Origin: an uncultured Collinsella sp.
Lineage (GTDB): Bacteria; Actinomycetota; Coriobacteriia; Coriobacteriales; Coriobacteriaceae
Direction of reading: 5' to 3'
Length of the DNA stretch: 64,000 bases
Assembly (NCBI GenBank): GCA_900757615.1
Contig: CAAEON010000046.1
Span: forward strand, 9,608-73,607
Each line of letters starts with the position of its first letter. Position 1 is the first letter of the stretch. Made by a program: the position numbers and the translations under genes. This document shows, in pieces, positions 43,395 through 51,845 of this stretch. The notes beneath the pieces were generated by a model. It ran no database searches. It was given only the letters and a program-made list of their open reading frames with translations, and was not told where the DNA came from.

Positions 43395-43423
43395 TTAGCA
43401 AAGTGACAGCAGGACGCTACAAT
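43395..43423 (+). promoter_or_regulatory. Promoter of the LDH-like gene
   Basis: TTAGCA at 43395-43400 and TACAAT at 43418-43423 are separated by 17 bases. The gene starts 38 bases downstream of the -10. Confidence 0.6.
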
Positions 43424-43460
43424 GGTTCGATGCGAGAAACTCGGCCGAAAGGATACATAT

Positions 43461-44438
43461 ATGTACCAGACGCGTAAGATCGGTGTGGTCGGCCAGGGCC
43501 ACGTAGGAGCACATGTCGCCAACAGCCTGCTCATGCAGGGCATTGCCGATGAGCTGTACCTGTGCGATATCAACGAGACCAAGGTGACATCCGATGTCCA
43601 GGACCTGCGCGACTCCCTTTCGTTTGTCCCGTACAACACCAAGATCGTCAACTGCTACGACCACTACGAGGAGCTGGCCTGCTGCGACGTCATCGTCAAC
43701 GCTGCCGGCAAGGTCGCGCTGGCCGCCGGCAACCGCGACGGTGAGCTGTTCTTTACCACCGACGCCGCCCGCACCTTTGCCAAGCGCATCGTCGACGCCG
43801 GCTTTGACGGCATCTTCGTGAGCATCTCCAACCCCTGCGACGTCGTGTGCACCGAGCTGTGGCATCTGACCGGCTACGATCCCAAGAAGATCATCGGCTC
43901 GGGCTGCGGCCTGGACTCCGCCCGCCTGCGCACCGAGATCTCCAAGAAGGTCGGCGTGAGCCCCAAGTCCATCGACGCCTACATGATCGGCGAGCACGGC
44001 TTTAGCCAGCTTGCCGCCTTTAAGGCCGCAACCATCGCCGGCAAAAACCTCAACGAGCTTCAGGCCGAGAACCCCGACAAGTACTCCTTTGACCACATGG
44101 AGGTCGAGGAGCTCGCGCGTAAGGGCGGCTATGTGACCTACCAGGGCAAGCAGTGCACCGAATACGCCGTCGCCAACTCCGCCGCGCGCGTCTGCGCCGC
44201 CGTGCTGCACAACGAGCACGCCGTGCTTTCCGCTTCCACGCTCATGACCGGCCAGTATGGCGAGGAGGGTATCTTTACCTCCCTGCCGTGCGTGATCGGT
44301 GCCGAGGGCGTCGAGGAGGTCTACACGCTCGACCTGTCCGAGTACGAGCTCGAGGGCTTCCACAAGAGCTGCCGGCACATCCGCGACAACATCGCCCAGC
44401 TCGACTGGTGGGATGCCAAGGGCGTTGTCGGCAAGTAG
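43461..44438 (+). CDS. L-lactate/L-2-hydroxyacid dehydrogenase-like protein
   Basis: The 325-residue protein has the NAD-binding GVVGQGHVGAHVANSL, the acidic residue LCDINETK, and the catalytic region GLDSARLRTEI with MIGEHGFSQ (catalytic His) of the LDH/MDH family. The mobile loop reads AAGKVALAAGNRDGELF instead of the GxxQKPGETRLDLV seen in classic LDH, which points to a 2-hydroxyisocaproate-dehydrogenase-like specificity. ATG 43461 is preferred; AAAGGA precedes it. A promoter and a terminator flank it, so it is monocistronic. Confidence 0.85.
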   Translation: MYQTRKIGVVGQGHVGAHVANSLLMQGIADELYLCDINETKVTSDVQDLRDSLSFVPYNTKIVNCYDHYEELACCDVIVNAAGKVALAAGNRDGELFFTTDAARTFAKRIVDAGFDGIFVSISNPCDVVCTELWHLTGYDPKKIIGSGCGLDSARLRTEISKKVGVSPKSIDAYMIGEHGFSQLAAFKAATIAGKNLNELQAENPDKYSFDHMEVEELARKGGYVTYQGKQCTEYAVANSAARVCAAVLHNEHAVLSASTLMTGQYGEEGIFTSLPCVIGAEGVEEVYTLDLSEYELEGFHKSCRHIRDNIAQLDWWDAKGVVGK

Positions 44439-44479
44439 GCCGTCAATCGCCGCAATCTCGCGAATCTAAGCGCGATACC

Positions 44480-44521
44480 AAGCGGGCCGCGCCGGAATAC
44501 TACCGGCACGGCCCGCTTTTT
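44480..44521 (+). terminator. Intrinsic terminator of the LDH-like gene
   Basis: AAGCGGGCCGCGCCGG pairs with CCGGCACGGCCCGCTT, then T residues. It could also work for the minus-strand SIS1 gene that ends 50 bases away. Confidence 0.9.
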
Positions 44522-44570
44522 GACTCACACGGCACGCTTGCGAATCGAAGGTGAATGCTTTTCCCGTTAC

Positions 44571-45539
44571 TTAGTACTGCTCGATGCCCATGTAGCGACG
44601 AACCTCGGGGCTGTGATCGAACACCTTGCCGCGTGCGGCGCGCAGCTCGCAGCTCATGTTGTAGAAGAAGATCGGCTCCAGGTACGAACGCACGCTGGCA
44701 GGCACCTCGCCTACGCCATACTCGAGCGCGTCGAGCACCATGATCGTGTCGGTGTGCGTGTTGAGGAACGCCAGCGCGCGCTCCTCCATGGGGCGGCACT
44801 CGCCCGATCCGAGCTGCACAAAGTAGAACACGCCGGGCTCGGTAGCCTCGAAAGGACCGTGGAAATACTCGCCGGAGTGGATGTAGCAGCAGTGCTGCCA
44901 CTGCATCTCCATGAGCGAGCAGATGGCCATAGCGTAGGTCTGGCTAAAGTTGGGGCCGGATCCCAGGATATAGAAGAACTTGTGCTGCTGGCAGAGCTCG
45001 GCAAAGCGATCGCCCAGCTCGGCGTTGACCTTCTCGCGGGCAGCGGGCAGCAGCGCATCCATCTGCTTAAGGCCGGCGTACATGTCGGCAAGCGCCTCGT
45101 AACCCTCCTGCTGGTCGAGCAGCTCGGCGGCGATCAGAGCGCCGATGCCCTGCGGTACCTCGGCCTGCGGCACGCCTTCGCCCCACGGATAGACCCAGGT
45201 GGTCCACTTGCCGTTATCGATCTTGGAGCCTTCGCAGTCGGTCATGGCCACGACCTCGGCGCCGGCTGCCAGCGCCATCTCGCAGCCGTCGACGACCTCC
45301 TGCGTGTTGCCGCTGTGGCTGCAGGCGATGACGAGCGACTTCTCGCCAAGACTCTTGGGGGCCATCAGGCAAAACTCGCGCGCCGTGTAGACCGTCGAGG
45401 TAAACGTGGTTGCCTCGCGCTTGAGCAGCTCGTTGGCCGGCATCAGGTCGATCATCGAACCGCCGCAGGCGATCCAAAAGACGTTCTCAATCTTGCCCTT
45501 GCGCTCGATAATTTCCTGAATCAGATCATGTGCGTTCAT
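44571..45539 (-). CDS. SIS-domain sugar isomerase/deglycase-like protein (SIS1)
   Basis: The 322-residue protein has two SIS halves: VFWIACGGSMIDLMPANELL near residue 20 with VIACSHSGNTQEVVDGC at about 70, and FYILGSGPNFSQTYAMAICS near 190 with SGEYFHGPFEATEPG. It ends EVRRYMGIEQY. The pattern matches FrlB-like fructoselysine-6-phosphate deglycases and GfrEF enzymes, which split phosphorylated Amadori compounds into glucose-6-phosphate and an amine. The substrate is not shown by the sequence. AAGGAGGGG precedes the ATG. The GntR1 gene lies upstream in the same direction, with operator-like repeats between. Confidence 0.82.
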   Translation of the reverse strand: MNAHDLIQEIIERKGKIENVFWIACGGSMIDLMPANELLKREATTFTSTVYTAREFCLMAPKSLGEKSLVIACSHSGNTQEVVDGCEMALAAGAEVVAMTDCEGSKIDNGKWTTWVYPWGEGVPQAEVPQGIGALIAAELLDQQEGYEALADMYAGLKQMDALLPAAREKVNAELGDRFAELCQQHKFFYILGSGPNFSQTYAMAICSLMEMQWQHCCYIHSGEYFHGPFEATEPGVFYFVQLGSGECRPMEERALAFLNTHTDTIMVLDALEYGVGEVPASVRSYLEPIFFYNMSCELRAARGKVFDHSPEVRRYMGIEQY

Positions 45540-45593
45540 GGTGGTGCCCCTCCTTGTGTGGCGGTTTAGAACGACTACAGCTCGTACCTGCTG

Positions 45594-45674
45594 TCGTTCT
45601 ATGTTGTCCTATATATAGCACGCACGACGACACCCGTGAAGTCATTTCACCAAATTTGTTCTATATTGTTCTAT
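45594..45674 (-). promoter_or_regulatory. GntR1 operator-like repeats upstream of SIS1
   Basis: TCGTTCTATGTTGTCCTAT at 45594-45612 and TTGTTCTATATTGTTCTAT at 45657-45675 are close copies in direct orientation, and TATATATAG lies between them. TTAGAACGAC at 45566 gives an inverted copy. These 10-base iterations of TTGTTCTATA are a likely site for the HutC/FarR-type GntR1 protein encoded directly upstream. Confidence 0.6.
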
Positions 45675-45683
45675 CTGTGGACG

Positions 45684-46439
45684 TTAGATGTCGAACACGT
45701 AGCGCGAACCCACGATCTTTTGGCGTCCGAGCAGCAAGGGCCGGTCGTCCTCGTCGGTAAAGTACGCCTCCATATAGAAGAGCGGCTCGCCGACCGGCAC
45801 CTCCAGCAGCGGGGCCGCCTGAGCATCGGCAAGCGCAATCTCCACAGTACAGGGGTCGGACTTGAGCGGCGCACGGCCCGAATGCTCGGCAACGAGCGCA
45901 AAGATGGAATTGTCCGTGAGGTCCTTGTCGGCAAGCGTCTGCAGATAGGGATGGTCGGCCAGCACAAAGGCGTTGTTCTCGAGCATGACGGGCACGCCGT
46001 CTGCCGTGCGCACGCGCTCGACAACGATGAGCTCGCAGCCGGGCTCTACGCCAAAGAACGCCGCATCCTCGTGCCTCGCCGCAACCACCGTGCGCGACAC
46101 CAGGCGTGCTCCGGCCACCATGTCGTTGGCGGCGCAACCCTCGGAAAAGCTCTGAACGTCACCCTTCTGGACAATCTTGCGCTTGAGCTTGGGCGCGCAC
46201 ACGAACGTGCCCCTCCCCTGCTGGCGGTTGAGATACCCCGCGCGCGACAGCTCCTCGATGGCGCGGCGCACGGTGATGCGTCCCACGCCGTAGTACTTCG
46301 CGAGCTCCATCTCGGAAGGAATGCGCGAGCCGGATGCGTACACGCCACGCGCGATCTCGCCCTTTAGGTCGTCCATAACCTGCTGGTACAGCGGCACGGA
46401 GGATACCTCGGTGCGCTCGGTTTTATCGTCGAATGCCAT
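45684..46439 (-). CDS. GntR/HutC-family regulator (GntR1)
   Basis: The 251-residue protein has an N-terminal winged helix (VYASGSRIPSEMELAKYYGV, ITVRRAIEELSRAGYLNRQQ, GRGTF) and a C-terminal UTRA ligand-binding domain ending LLLGRQKIVGSRYVFDI. Such proteins bind phosphorylated sugars or amines and control nearby catabolic genes; SIS1 lies 144 bases downstream. It starts 2 bases after the recQ stop, so it may also be co-transcribed with recQ. Confidence 0.88.
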   Translation of the reverse strand: MAFDDKTERTEVSSVPLYQQVMDDLKGEIARGVYASGSRIPSEMELAKYYGVGRITVRRAIEELSRAGYLNRQQGRGTFVCAPKLKRKIVQKGDVQSFSEGCAANDMVAGARLVSRTVVAARHEDAAFFGVEPGCELIVVERVRTADGVPVMLENNAFVLADHPYLQTLADKDLTDNSIFALVAEHSGRAPLKSDPCTVEIALADAQAAPLLEVPVGEPLFYMEAYFTDEDDRPLLLGRQKIVGSRYVFDI

Positions 46440-46441
46440 CG

Positions 46442-48421
46442 TTACGCTCCATCCCGTGCATGCTCGGACTCAAACTCTTCAATCGCCGCCATAAACTGCT
46501 CGCCAAAGGCGTCGGCCTTTTTCTCACCGATGCCGTTGACCTGGACAAGCTCGTCGCGCGTCTGCGGGCGTAGGCGGCACAGACCGCGCAGGGCCTTGTC
46601 GGAAAAGACCATGTACGGCGCCATCTCCAGCTCGGTCGAGATCTCCTTGCGCAGGGCACGCAGGCGCTCGAACAGCTCGGCATCGTCACCCACGCGCGGG
46701 CGCTGATCCAGCTCGGCCTCCTCGCGCAGCAGATCCACCGCACGGCGGGCGCGGGCCGAAGCCTTGCGCTTGGACGCGCGACGCTTAACGGTAAAGGCGA
46801 ACGCCTCGTCCTCGACCTCGCCGGCGCGCGGGCCCAGCCCCACGACCGGGTACTGCCCCTGCGAGGTAGCCAAATAACCGCGACCGCACAGCTGGCCGAT
46901 GATGTCCTTGATGCGCCCAACCGATTCGCTCGACAGCTCACCGTAGCCGTGGTCCTCGTCCAAATGCATCTGGCGAATGCGCTCGGTGTTGCCGCCGTGG
47001 AGCACATCGGCGACCAGCGATTTGCCAAAGCGCATGGGACGCGTGGCCACATAGCGCACGGCGGCGCGGGCCATATCGGTGACGTCCTCGACCTCGAACT
47101 TCGTGAGGCAGTTGCTGCAGTTGCCGCAGCCCTCGACGTCGTCCGTGGCGGTGCCGCCCGTACTGGCCGCGGCATGCTCGGCCGCGGCCTCGTCGCCAAA
47201 GTAGCGCAGCATGTATTCGCGCAGGCAGCCGGTGGTATTGCAGTAGCCCTCCATCTGGCTGAGCAGGCGATATCGATTCTGGAGCGCCCACGCGCGCTGC
47301 TCGTCGTCGAGCGCCTCATCGGCAGCATCGCCGCGGTCGATCAAAAAGCGACGCATGCGAAAATCGTTACCGTTCCACAGCAGATGGCAGCTGGCCGGGT
47401 CGCCATCGCGGCCGGCTCGACCCGCCTCTTGGTAGTATGCCTCGATGCTCTCGGGCACGTTGTTGTGAATCACGTAGCGCACGTTGGGCTTGTCGATGCC
47501 CATGCCAAAGGCGTTGGTGGCAACCATCACTTGGATATCGTCGTCGATAAAGGCGCGTTGGCTTTGGCGGCGGGCGTCGTTACCCATGCCGGCATGGTAG
47601 CGGCCAACGCGAATGCCGCTGGGGCCCAGCGCTTCGGCAAGCTCGCCTGCCAGCGCATCGACCGTCTTGCGGGTCGAGCAATACACGATGCCGCTCTCGC
47701 TCGAATGCGCGATCACATAGTCACGCACCCACGCGGCCTTGGCCTTGTCGCCCATCTCCTCGCAGCCAAAGTAGAGGTTCTTGCGATCGAAACCCGTCAC
47801 CACCGTCGCGGGGTTTTGCAGGCCGAGCATCTGCTGAATGTCCGCGCGCACGCGCTCGGTCGCCGTAGCGGTAAAGGCCGCCACGATGGGGCGCTGCGGC
47901 AGGGAATCGATGAACTCGCGAATCTGCAGGTAGGCGGGGCGGAAATCCTGGCCCCACTGGCTCACGCAGTGGGCCTCGTCAATGGCCACGAGCGGCACGC
48001 CAATGCCGCCGTCCGCCGCGGCCTCCTGCGCAAAGGCTAAAAAGCGCGGCTCGAGCAGGCGCTCGGGCGCCACGTACATAAGCTGGTAGCGACCCTCGCG
48101 CGCCCGCTTGAGCACGGTGTTTTGCTGGGCCGGCGTAAGGCTGGAGTTGAGATAGCTGGGTCGCGCACCCGCCGCGAGCAACGCGCGGGTCTGATCCTCC
48201 ATAAGCGACAGCAGCGGACTCACCACAAAGGTGATGCCGGGCAGCATGAGCGCAGGCACCTGGTAGCAGATGGACTTGCCGGCGCCCGTGGGCATAACGC
48301 CCAACGCATCGCGGCCGGCAAGGATCGCATCGACCATGCGGTCCTGTCCCGGGCGAAACGAGGTGTAGCCAAAATAGGCGCCGAGCGTGTCAAGCGCCAT
48401 CTGCTGCATGCTATCGGTCAT
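46442..48421 (-). CDS. recQ: ATP-dependent DNA helicase RecQ
   Basis: RecQ unwinds DNA 3'-5' in recombination repair. The 659-residue protein has the RecQ motif 0 FRPGQDRMVDAIL, Walker A MPTGAGKSICYQVPA, DEAH in VAIDEAHCVSQWGQDFRP, motif VI AGRAGRDGDPASC, zinc-binding cysteines in CNTTGCLREYMLRYFG and CGNCSNC, a winged helix, and a C-terminal HRDC domain (LFERLRALRKEISTELEMAP). The order and length are normal. AGGAAAC precedes the ATG. Confidence 0.95.
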   Translation of the reverse strand: MTDSMQQMALDTLGAYFGYTSFRPGQDRMVDAILAGRDALGVMPTGAGKSICYQVPALMLPGITFVVSPLLSLMEDQTRALLAAGARPSYLNSSLTPAQQNTVLKRAREGRYQLMYVAPERLLEPRFLAFAQEAAADGGIGVPLVAIDEAHCVSQWGQDFRPAYLQIREFIDSLPQRPIVAAFTATATERVRADIQQMLGLQNPATVVTGFDRKNLYFGCEEMGDKAKAAWVRDYVIAHSSESGIVYCSTRKTVDALAGELAEALGPSGIRVGRYHAGMGNDARRQSQRAFIDDDIQVMVATNAFGMGIDKPNVRYVIHNNVPESIEAYYQEAGRAGRDGDPASCHLLWNGNDFRMRRFLIDRGDAADEALDDEQRAWALQNRYRLLSQMEGYCNTTGCLREYMLRYFGDEAAAEHAAASTGGTATDDVEGCGNCSNCLTKFEVEDVTDMARAAVRYVATRPMRFGKSLVADVLHGGNTERIRQMHLDEDHGYGELSSESVGRIKDIIGQLCGRGYLATSQGQYPVVGLGPRAGEVEDEAFAFTVKRRASKRKASARARRAVDLLREEAELDQRPRVGDDAELFERLRALRKEISTELEMAPYMVFSDKALRGLCRLRPQTRDELVQVNGIGEKKADAFGEQFMAAIEEFESEHARDGA

Positions 48422-48520
48422 GGTTTCCTAACGTCCAAGTCATCTGCCGCCGATTATACGCCGCCACGCGGACCGGTGCCGCACGGCCGCCAGCGATGGG
48501 CTACGCAATCCGAAGGGAAC

Positions 48521-48613
48521 GAGCGTGGATTTTTAGACACTTTCCGGATGAGCGTGGATAATCTCCCACTTTGAACCCGCCATTGAGCCAAAAGCGGGAG
48601 ATTATCCACGCTC
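48521..48613. repeat. TTATCCACGCTC repeat cluster C4
   Basis: GAGCGTGGATAATCTCCC (48550-48567) and GGGAGATTATCCACGCTC (48596-48613) form a perfect 18-bp inverted pair around ACTTTGAACC...GAGCCAAAAGC. An extra inverted unit GAGCGTGGATTTTTAGAC is at 48521. It lies upstream of recQ. Confidence 0.88.
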
Positions 48614-48623
48614 ATTCTGTGGG

Positions 48624-48679
48624 TAGTCATTGGGGACGTTCTTGAATGACTAGTCGTTTAAGAACGTCCCCAACGACTA
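48624..48679. repeat. Hairpin element G
   Basis: TAGTCATTGGGGACGTTCTT (48624-48643) and AAGAACGTCCCCAACGACTA (48660-48679) form 20-bp arms with one mismatch. The loop carries AATGACTAGTCGTT, itself palindromic. Confidence 0.85.
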
Positions 48680-48720
48680 ATCTCTTGACAAACGCGGAAA
48701 CGTCGCTGGTTGAGCATAAG

Positions 48721-48835
48721 TCAGCGAAAACGCCCCTAAGCGAGCAAGGTGACGCGAAAGAGGAGGGAAGCGTACTTCGGTACGCGACCGACGATTGAAC
48801 GTCAGATTGCCGCTTAGGGGCGTTTGCAGCGTCGA
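48721..48835. repeat. Structured repeat element B, copy 3 (after GntR2)
   Basis: ACGCCCCTAAGCG faces CCGCTTAGGGGCGT, GTGACG faces ACGTCA, and GCGTAC-TTCG-GTACGC forms the apical hairpin with a UUCG-type loop. GAAAGAGGAGGG and CCGACGATTGAA flank it as in the element at 25201. It lies 36 bases beyond the GntR2 stop and is followed by a hairpin CCGCCGTTC/GAACGGCGG at 48841-48862. Confidence 0.75.
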
Positions 48836-48870
48836 CAGGTCCGCCGTTCGTCAGAACGGCGGAACCAACC

Positions 48871-49590
48871 CTACATGACCATAACGTAGCGCGATCCCAC
48901 GTAGTACTGCTTACCCATCAGGACCGGCTCGCCATTGGGGCCGATAAAGCCGGCACGCAGGTTGAGCAGCGGATCGTGCGGAGCAATGCCCAGCTCAGCC
49001 GCCTGCTCGGCATTGGCGCGAACGGCCTCGACCGTGCGGTAGCCAACCGAGACAATCGGCGTTCCGCCAACACGCTCGACCTCGGCAAAAATCGACTTGT
49101 CCTCAAGATCGGCCGTCAACAGCTCACGGTAGGCGTCAAACGGCACAAAGATGTTCTCCTCAAAGATGGGCTCGCCGTCCGCCGTACGCACGCGCTTGAT
49201 ATGCAGCAGCAGCGCATCCTTCTGCAGGCCAAAGAACTCCATCTCGTTTTGACGTGCCGGCACAATCTGGCGATCGACCACATGTGCACCGGCCTTCATG
49301 CCGTTGTCGGCACACAGCGCGGTAAACGTCTGCAGCGTCGAGGCGTGGAACTGACGATTGATGTGCGGCGTGGAGACAAAGGTGCCACGGCCCTGCTGCT
49401 TAACCAGGTAGCCATCGGAGCACAGCTCCTCGACGGCTCGGCGCACCGTAATACGGCTCACCTCGTACTGCTCGGCAAGCTCGAGCTCGGACGGGATACG
49501 CTCCTTGGGTGCATAAACACCTTTCTCGATCGCATCCTTGATTTCGTCGTAAATCTGCTGGTAAAGCGGTGCATTTTTGGGCGCTGGCAT
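48871..49590 (-). CDS. GntR/UTRA-family regulator (GntR2)
   Basis: The 239-residue protein begins MPAPKNAPLYQQIYDEIKDA and has a GntR winged helix (APKERIPSELELAEQYEVSR, GRGTFVSTP) and a UTRA domain ending VLMGKQYYVGSRYVMVM. The shared AGACGTTATA motif before this gene, the PTS operon and the DMT gene makes it the likely regulator of the PTS cluster. The Shine-Dalgarno is weak. Confidence 0.88.
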   Translation of the reverse strand: MPAPKNAPLYQQIYDEIKDAIEKGVYAPKERIPSELELAEQYEVSRITVRRAVEELCSDGYLVKQQGRGTFVSTPHINRQFHASTLQTFTALCADNGMKAGAHVVDRQIVPARQNEMEFFGLQKDALLLHIKRVRTADGEPIFEENIFVPFDAYRELLTADLEDKSIFAEVERVGGTPIVSVGYRTVEAVRANAEQAAELGIAPHDPLLNLRAGFIGPNGEPVLMGKQYYVGSRYVMVM

Positions 49591-49632
49591 ATCTGATCAC
49601 TCTTATCAAAATATCGAAATAACTAATACGTA

Positions 49633-49642
49633 TATAACGTCT
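49633..49642 (-). promoter_or_regulatory. GntR2 operator candidate at its own promoter
   Basis: Minus-strand AGACGTTATA, followed by TACGTATTAG. The same 10-mer occurs before the PTS operon at 55658-55667, and AGTCGTTATA before the DMT gene at 56942-56951. Confidence 0.5.
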
Positions 49643-49694
49643 TTTTATATGTTACCTCAGTTTGATAAAACGATACACCGCATACAGCAAATCT

Positions 49695-50702
49695 TTACTT
49701 GCCGTCGTCCTGCTGCAGGCTGTCCTGCTCGCTGAGGCGCGCCTGACGGCTCGCCATGCGCGCGGGCTTGTCGGGATCGGGAACGGCCGTGGGCATGGGC
49801 TCGTCGACATGACCACCCCACCAGCCGCCCACAAAGTTGAGCGTGTGGAACACGTTGATCACGGCGCCGGGATCAACGTCACACACCAGCTTGATAATGT
49901 CTTGGCTCTCGTAGGTCGAGACAACGGTGTGCAGCAAGTACATCTTTTCACGGCTGTATCCGCCGACGACCTCGGCGCAGCTAATACCGTGCTGAAAATG
50001 GTTTACGTAGGCAGTCATGACCTCGTCTGCCTTACGCGTCGTGATCTGCAGCGTCACGCGATCGTAGCGACGATAGAAACTGTCGATGGTCTTGGTCGAA
50101 ATAAACTGGAACACGATGGAATACGCCGCCTTGTCCCAGCCAAACATAAAGCCAAAGATCGCCAGGATAAAGCAGTTGAAACCAAAGATGACGCCCCAGA
50201 TGGTCTTGCCCGTGTGGTTGGAAACCCACAGCGCGATAAAGTCGGTGCCGCCGGTGGATGCGCCGGACTTAAGCGCGATGGCAGCGCCCAGGCCCGAGAC
50301 CACGCCGCCAAAAATGATGAGCATGATCTTGTCGCCCAAAAACGGGGCGAAATGAAAGATGTTGAGGAACAGCGACGAGAGCACAACTTGCATCATCGAG
50401 AAGATGACGAAGCGCTTGCTAATGCCGCTCCAGCATAGGAGCGCCACGGGGATGTTCAGCGCAAGCATACCGAGTGAGATGTCGATGTGAACGCCACCGA
50501 GCGAGGTAACGCGATCGAGCAGGACCGCGACGCCGGTAAGGCCGCTCGGAAGCAAGTCGGCGGGCCAAATGAACGCCTGGATCAGAAATGTCTGGAGAAC
50601 GGCGGAAATCGTAACCGCCACGGCGGTAATGGCGCGGCGGACGATGGTGAGGCGGCCGAGCACGAGCACGCGGTCCGTGAGCTGATCGATGGCGTTCGCC
50701 AC
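49695..50702 (-). CDS. YitT-family membrane protein
   Basis: The 335-residue protein has five to six N-terminal helices (ISAVLQTFLIQAFIWPADLL, IMLIIFGGVVSGLGAAIALK with SGASTGGTDF) and a C-terminal DUF2179 domain near residues 220-290 (YDRVTLQITTRKADEVMTAY, YLLHTVVSTYESQDIIKLVC). That is the YitT (DUF161-DUF2179) architecture; the function is unknown. The start is GTG at 50702 behind AAAGGAG. The C-terminal 40 residues are a polar tail not usual in the family. Confidence 0.85.
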   Translation of the reverse strand: MANAIDQLTDRVLVLGRLTIVRRAITAVAVTISAVLQTFLIQAFIWPADLLPSGLTGVAVLLDRVTSLGGVHIDISLGMLALNIPVALLCWSGISKRFVIFSMMQVVLSSLFLNIFHFAPFLGDKIMLIIFGGVVSGLGAAIALKSGASTGGTDFIALWVSNHTGKTIWGVIFGFNCFILAIFGFMFGWDKAAYSIVFQFISTKTIDSFYRRYDRVTLQITTRKADEVMTAYVNHFQHGISCAEVVGGYSREKMYLLHTVVSTYESQDIIKLVCDVDPGAVINVFHTLNFVGGWWGGHVDEPMPTAVPDPDKPARMASRQARLSEQDSLQQDDGK

Positions 50703-50837
50703 GTAGGCTCCTTTCGAAGGCAGATGTAGTTGTGGGGCATGTCGGCGATTGTAGCATGGAGCGCAAGAGGGCGCTTCAATTCACCCTCTCTCGACAACCA
50801 AAACGAACCAGCAGCTCCCCAGCCAAAGAGCCAAATT

Positions 50838-50960
50838 CTAAGTGAGTAGACTTTTCGCGACCCACCGAGCACACTCAAAACAGCCACCTCTTTGACCTGC
50901 GGTTTTAGTAAGGCAGATACGCTTTGTGCTCGGCATGTGCCAAAAAGTCTACTCACTTAG
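50838..50960. repeat. Long inverted-repeat element D, copy 3
   Basis: Perfect 18-bp arms CTAAGTGAGTAGACTTTT (50838-50855) and AAAAGTCTACTCACTTAG (50943-50960) enclose a second perfect pair CCGAGCACA (50865-50873) and TGTGCTCGG (50925-50933). The middle, about 50 bases, is not paired. It fills most of the 353-base gap between the HAD and YitT genes; the remainder shows nothing. Confidence 0.88.
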
Positions 50961-51055
50961 TCCGAGTCGAAGCCAAACGGATCTAAATTGAAGCCAAAAT
51001 GAGCCAATCCACCGCAAGAGACATGTGAATCCGCACTTCTTGCGGCGAATTGACG

Positions 51056-51685
51056 CTACAAAGCGGTCAGAATGTCGGCGAGGTTATCGATGACGACGTC
51101 GGCGGCGGACTGATCCAGGTTGACGCCCTCGTGCGGACGCAGCGCCAGGACGCGGGCGCCAGAGCGCTTACCGGCCTCGATGCCCAAAGGCGAGTCCTCG
51201 ATAACCAGGCACTCGGAAGGCTCAACCTCCAGCGCCTCCATGGCACGCAGGTAGATCTCGGGATCGGGCTTAAACGCACTGCACTCGTGGCCGCTGATGG
51301 TGTAATCCAGCACATCGGCAATGTCAGCGATCTCCACCAGCTCGTCAATCAACTCGCGATAGGACGAGCTCGCGATGGCACACTTCACGCCACGCTCATG
51401 CAGCTCACGCATCACCGGCTCCGTCTGCTCGTTGAGCAGCTCGACATACGGAACGGGGTGGTCCGGGCTGTAGACCTGCTTGTACTCCACGCGCAAGCGC
51501 TCGCGCAGCTCAACATCGTCGGGCACCAGCGCCTCCCAAATGGCGGGCTCGTTAGACCCCGAAAGATCGGGAATCTCGTCAAAGTGGAACCCCTTCTCCT
51601 CCATAAACGCCACGCGGCGACGGTTGTAGAACCACTCGGTATCGACCAGCACGCCGTCCATGTCAAACAGCACTGCCTTGATCAT
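51056..51685 (-). CDS. HAD-superfamily phosphatase/phosphomutase (beta-PGM-like)
   Basis: The 209-residue protein starts MIKAVLFDMDGVLVDTEWFY with the DxD motif I, has a four-helix cap, motif II CAIASSSYRE, and motif III/IV EIYLRAMEALEVEPSECLVI with EDSPLGIEAGKRSG. This is the subfamily I HAD fold of beta-phosphoglucomutase and sugar phosphatases. ATG 51685 is preferred because GGGAGGAG is six bases ahead. It lies downstream of the SIS2 gene and probably acts on a sugar phosphate in the same route. Confidence 0.88.
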   Translation of the reverse strand: MIKAVLFDMDGVLVDTEWFYNRRRVAFMEEKGFHFDEIPDLSGSNEPAIWEALVPDDVELRERLRVEYKQVYSPDHPVPYVELLNEQTEPVMRELHERGVKCAIASSSYRELIDELVEIADIADVLDYTISGHECSAFKPDPEIYLRAMEALEVEPSECLVIEDSPLGIEAGKRSGARVLALRPHEGVNLDQSAADVVIDNLADILTAL

Positions 51686-51699
51686 ACGCATCTCCTCCC

Positions 51700-51734
51700 A
51701 CCTGCCAAAAAGGGACAGGTTTATTTTGGTAGGT
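51700..51734 (-). repeat. Hairpin element E, copy 2, in the HAD gene leader
   Basis: ACCTGCCAAAA (51700-51710) faces TTTTGGTAGGT (51724-51734). On the minus strand the element ends directly before the Shine-Dalgarno GGGAGGAG, as copy 1 does ahead of the cyclo-ligase gene. It also shares the flanking CCAGATAAAACC with copy 1. Confidence 0.82.
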
Positions 51735-51780
51735 TTTATCTGGGGTTTTGTAACGCGACAGACACGCCCTCCCCAGAGCA

Positions 51781-51812
51781 AAAAAGGGGATGGGGCGCGA
51801 ACCCCATCCCCT
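51781..51812 (-). terminator. Intrinsic terminator of the PTS/SIS2 operon
   Basis: GGGGATGGGG (51787-51796) pairs with CCCCATCCCC (51803-51812); on the minus strand a TTTTTT run follows. It lies 34 bases after the SIS2 stop. Confidence 0.93.
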
Positions 51813-51845
51813 CTCAATCAACCCGTAAGGTCTACTTACTTGTGA

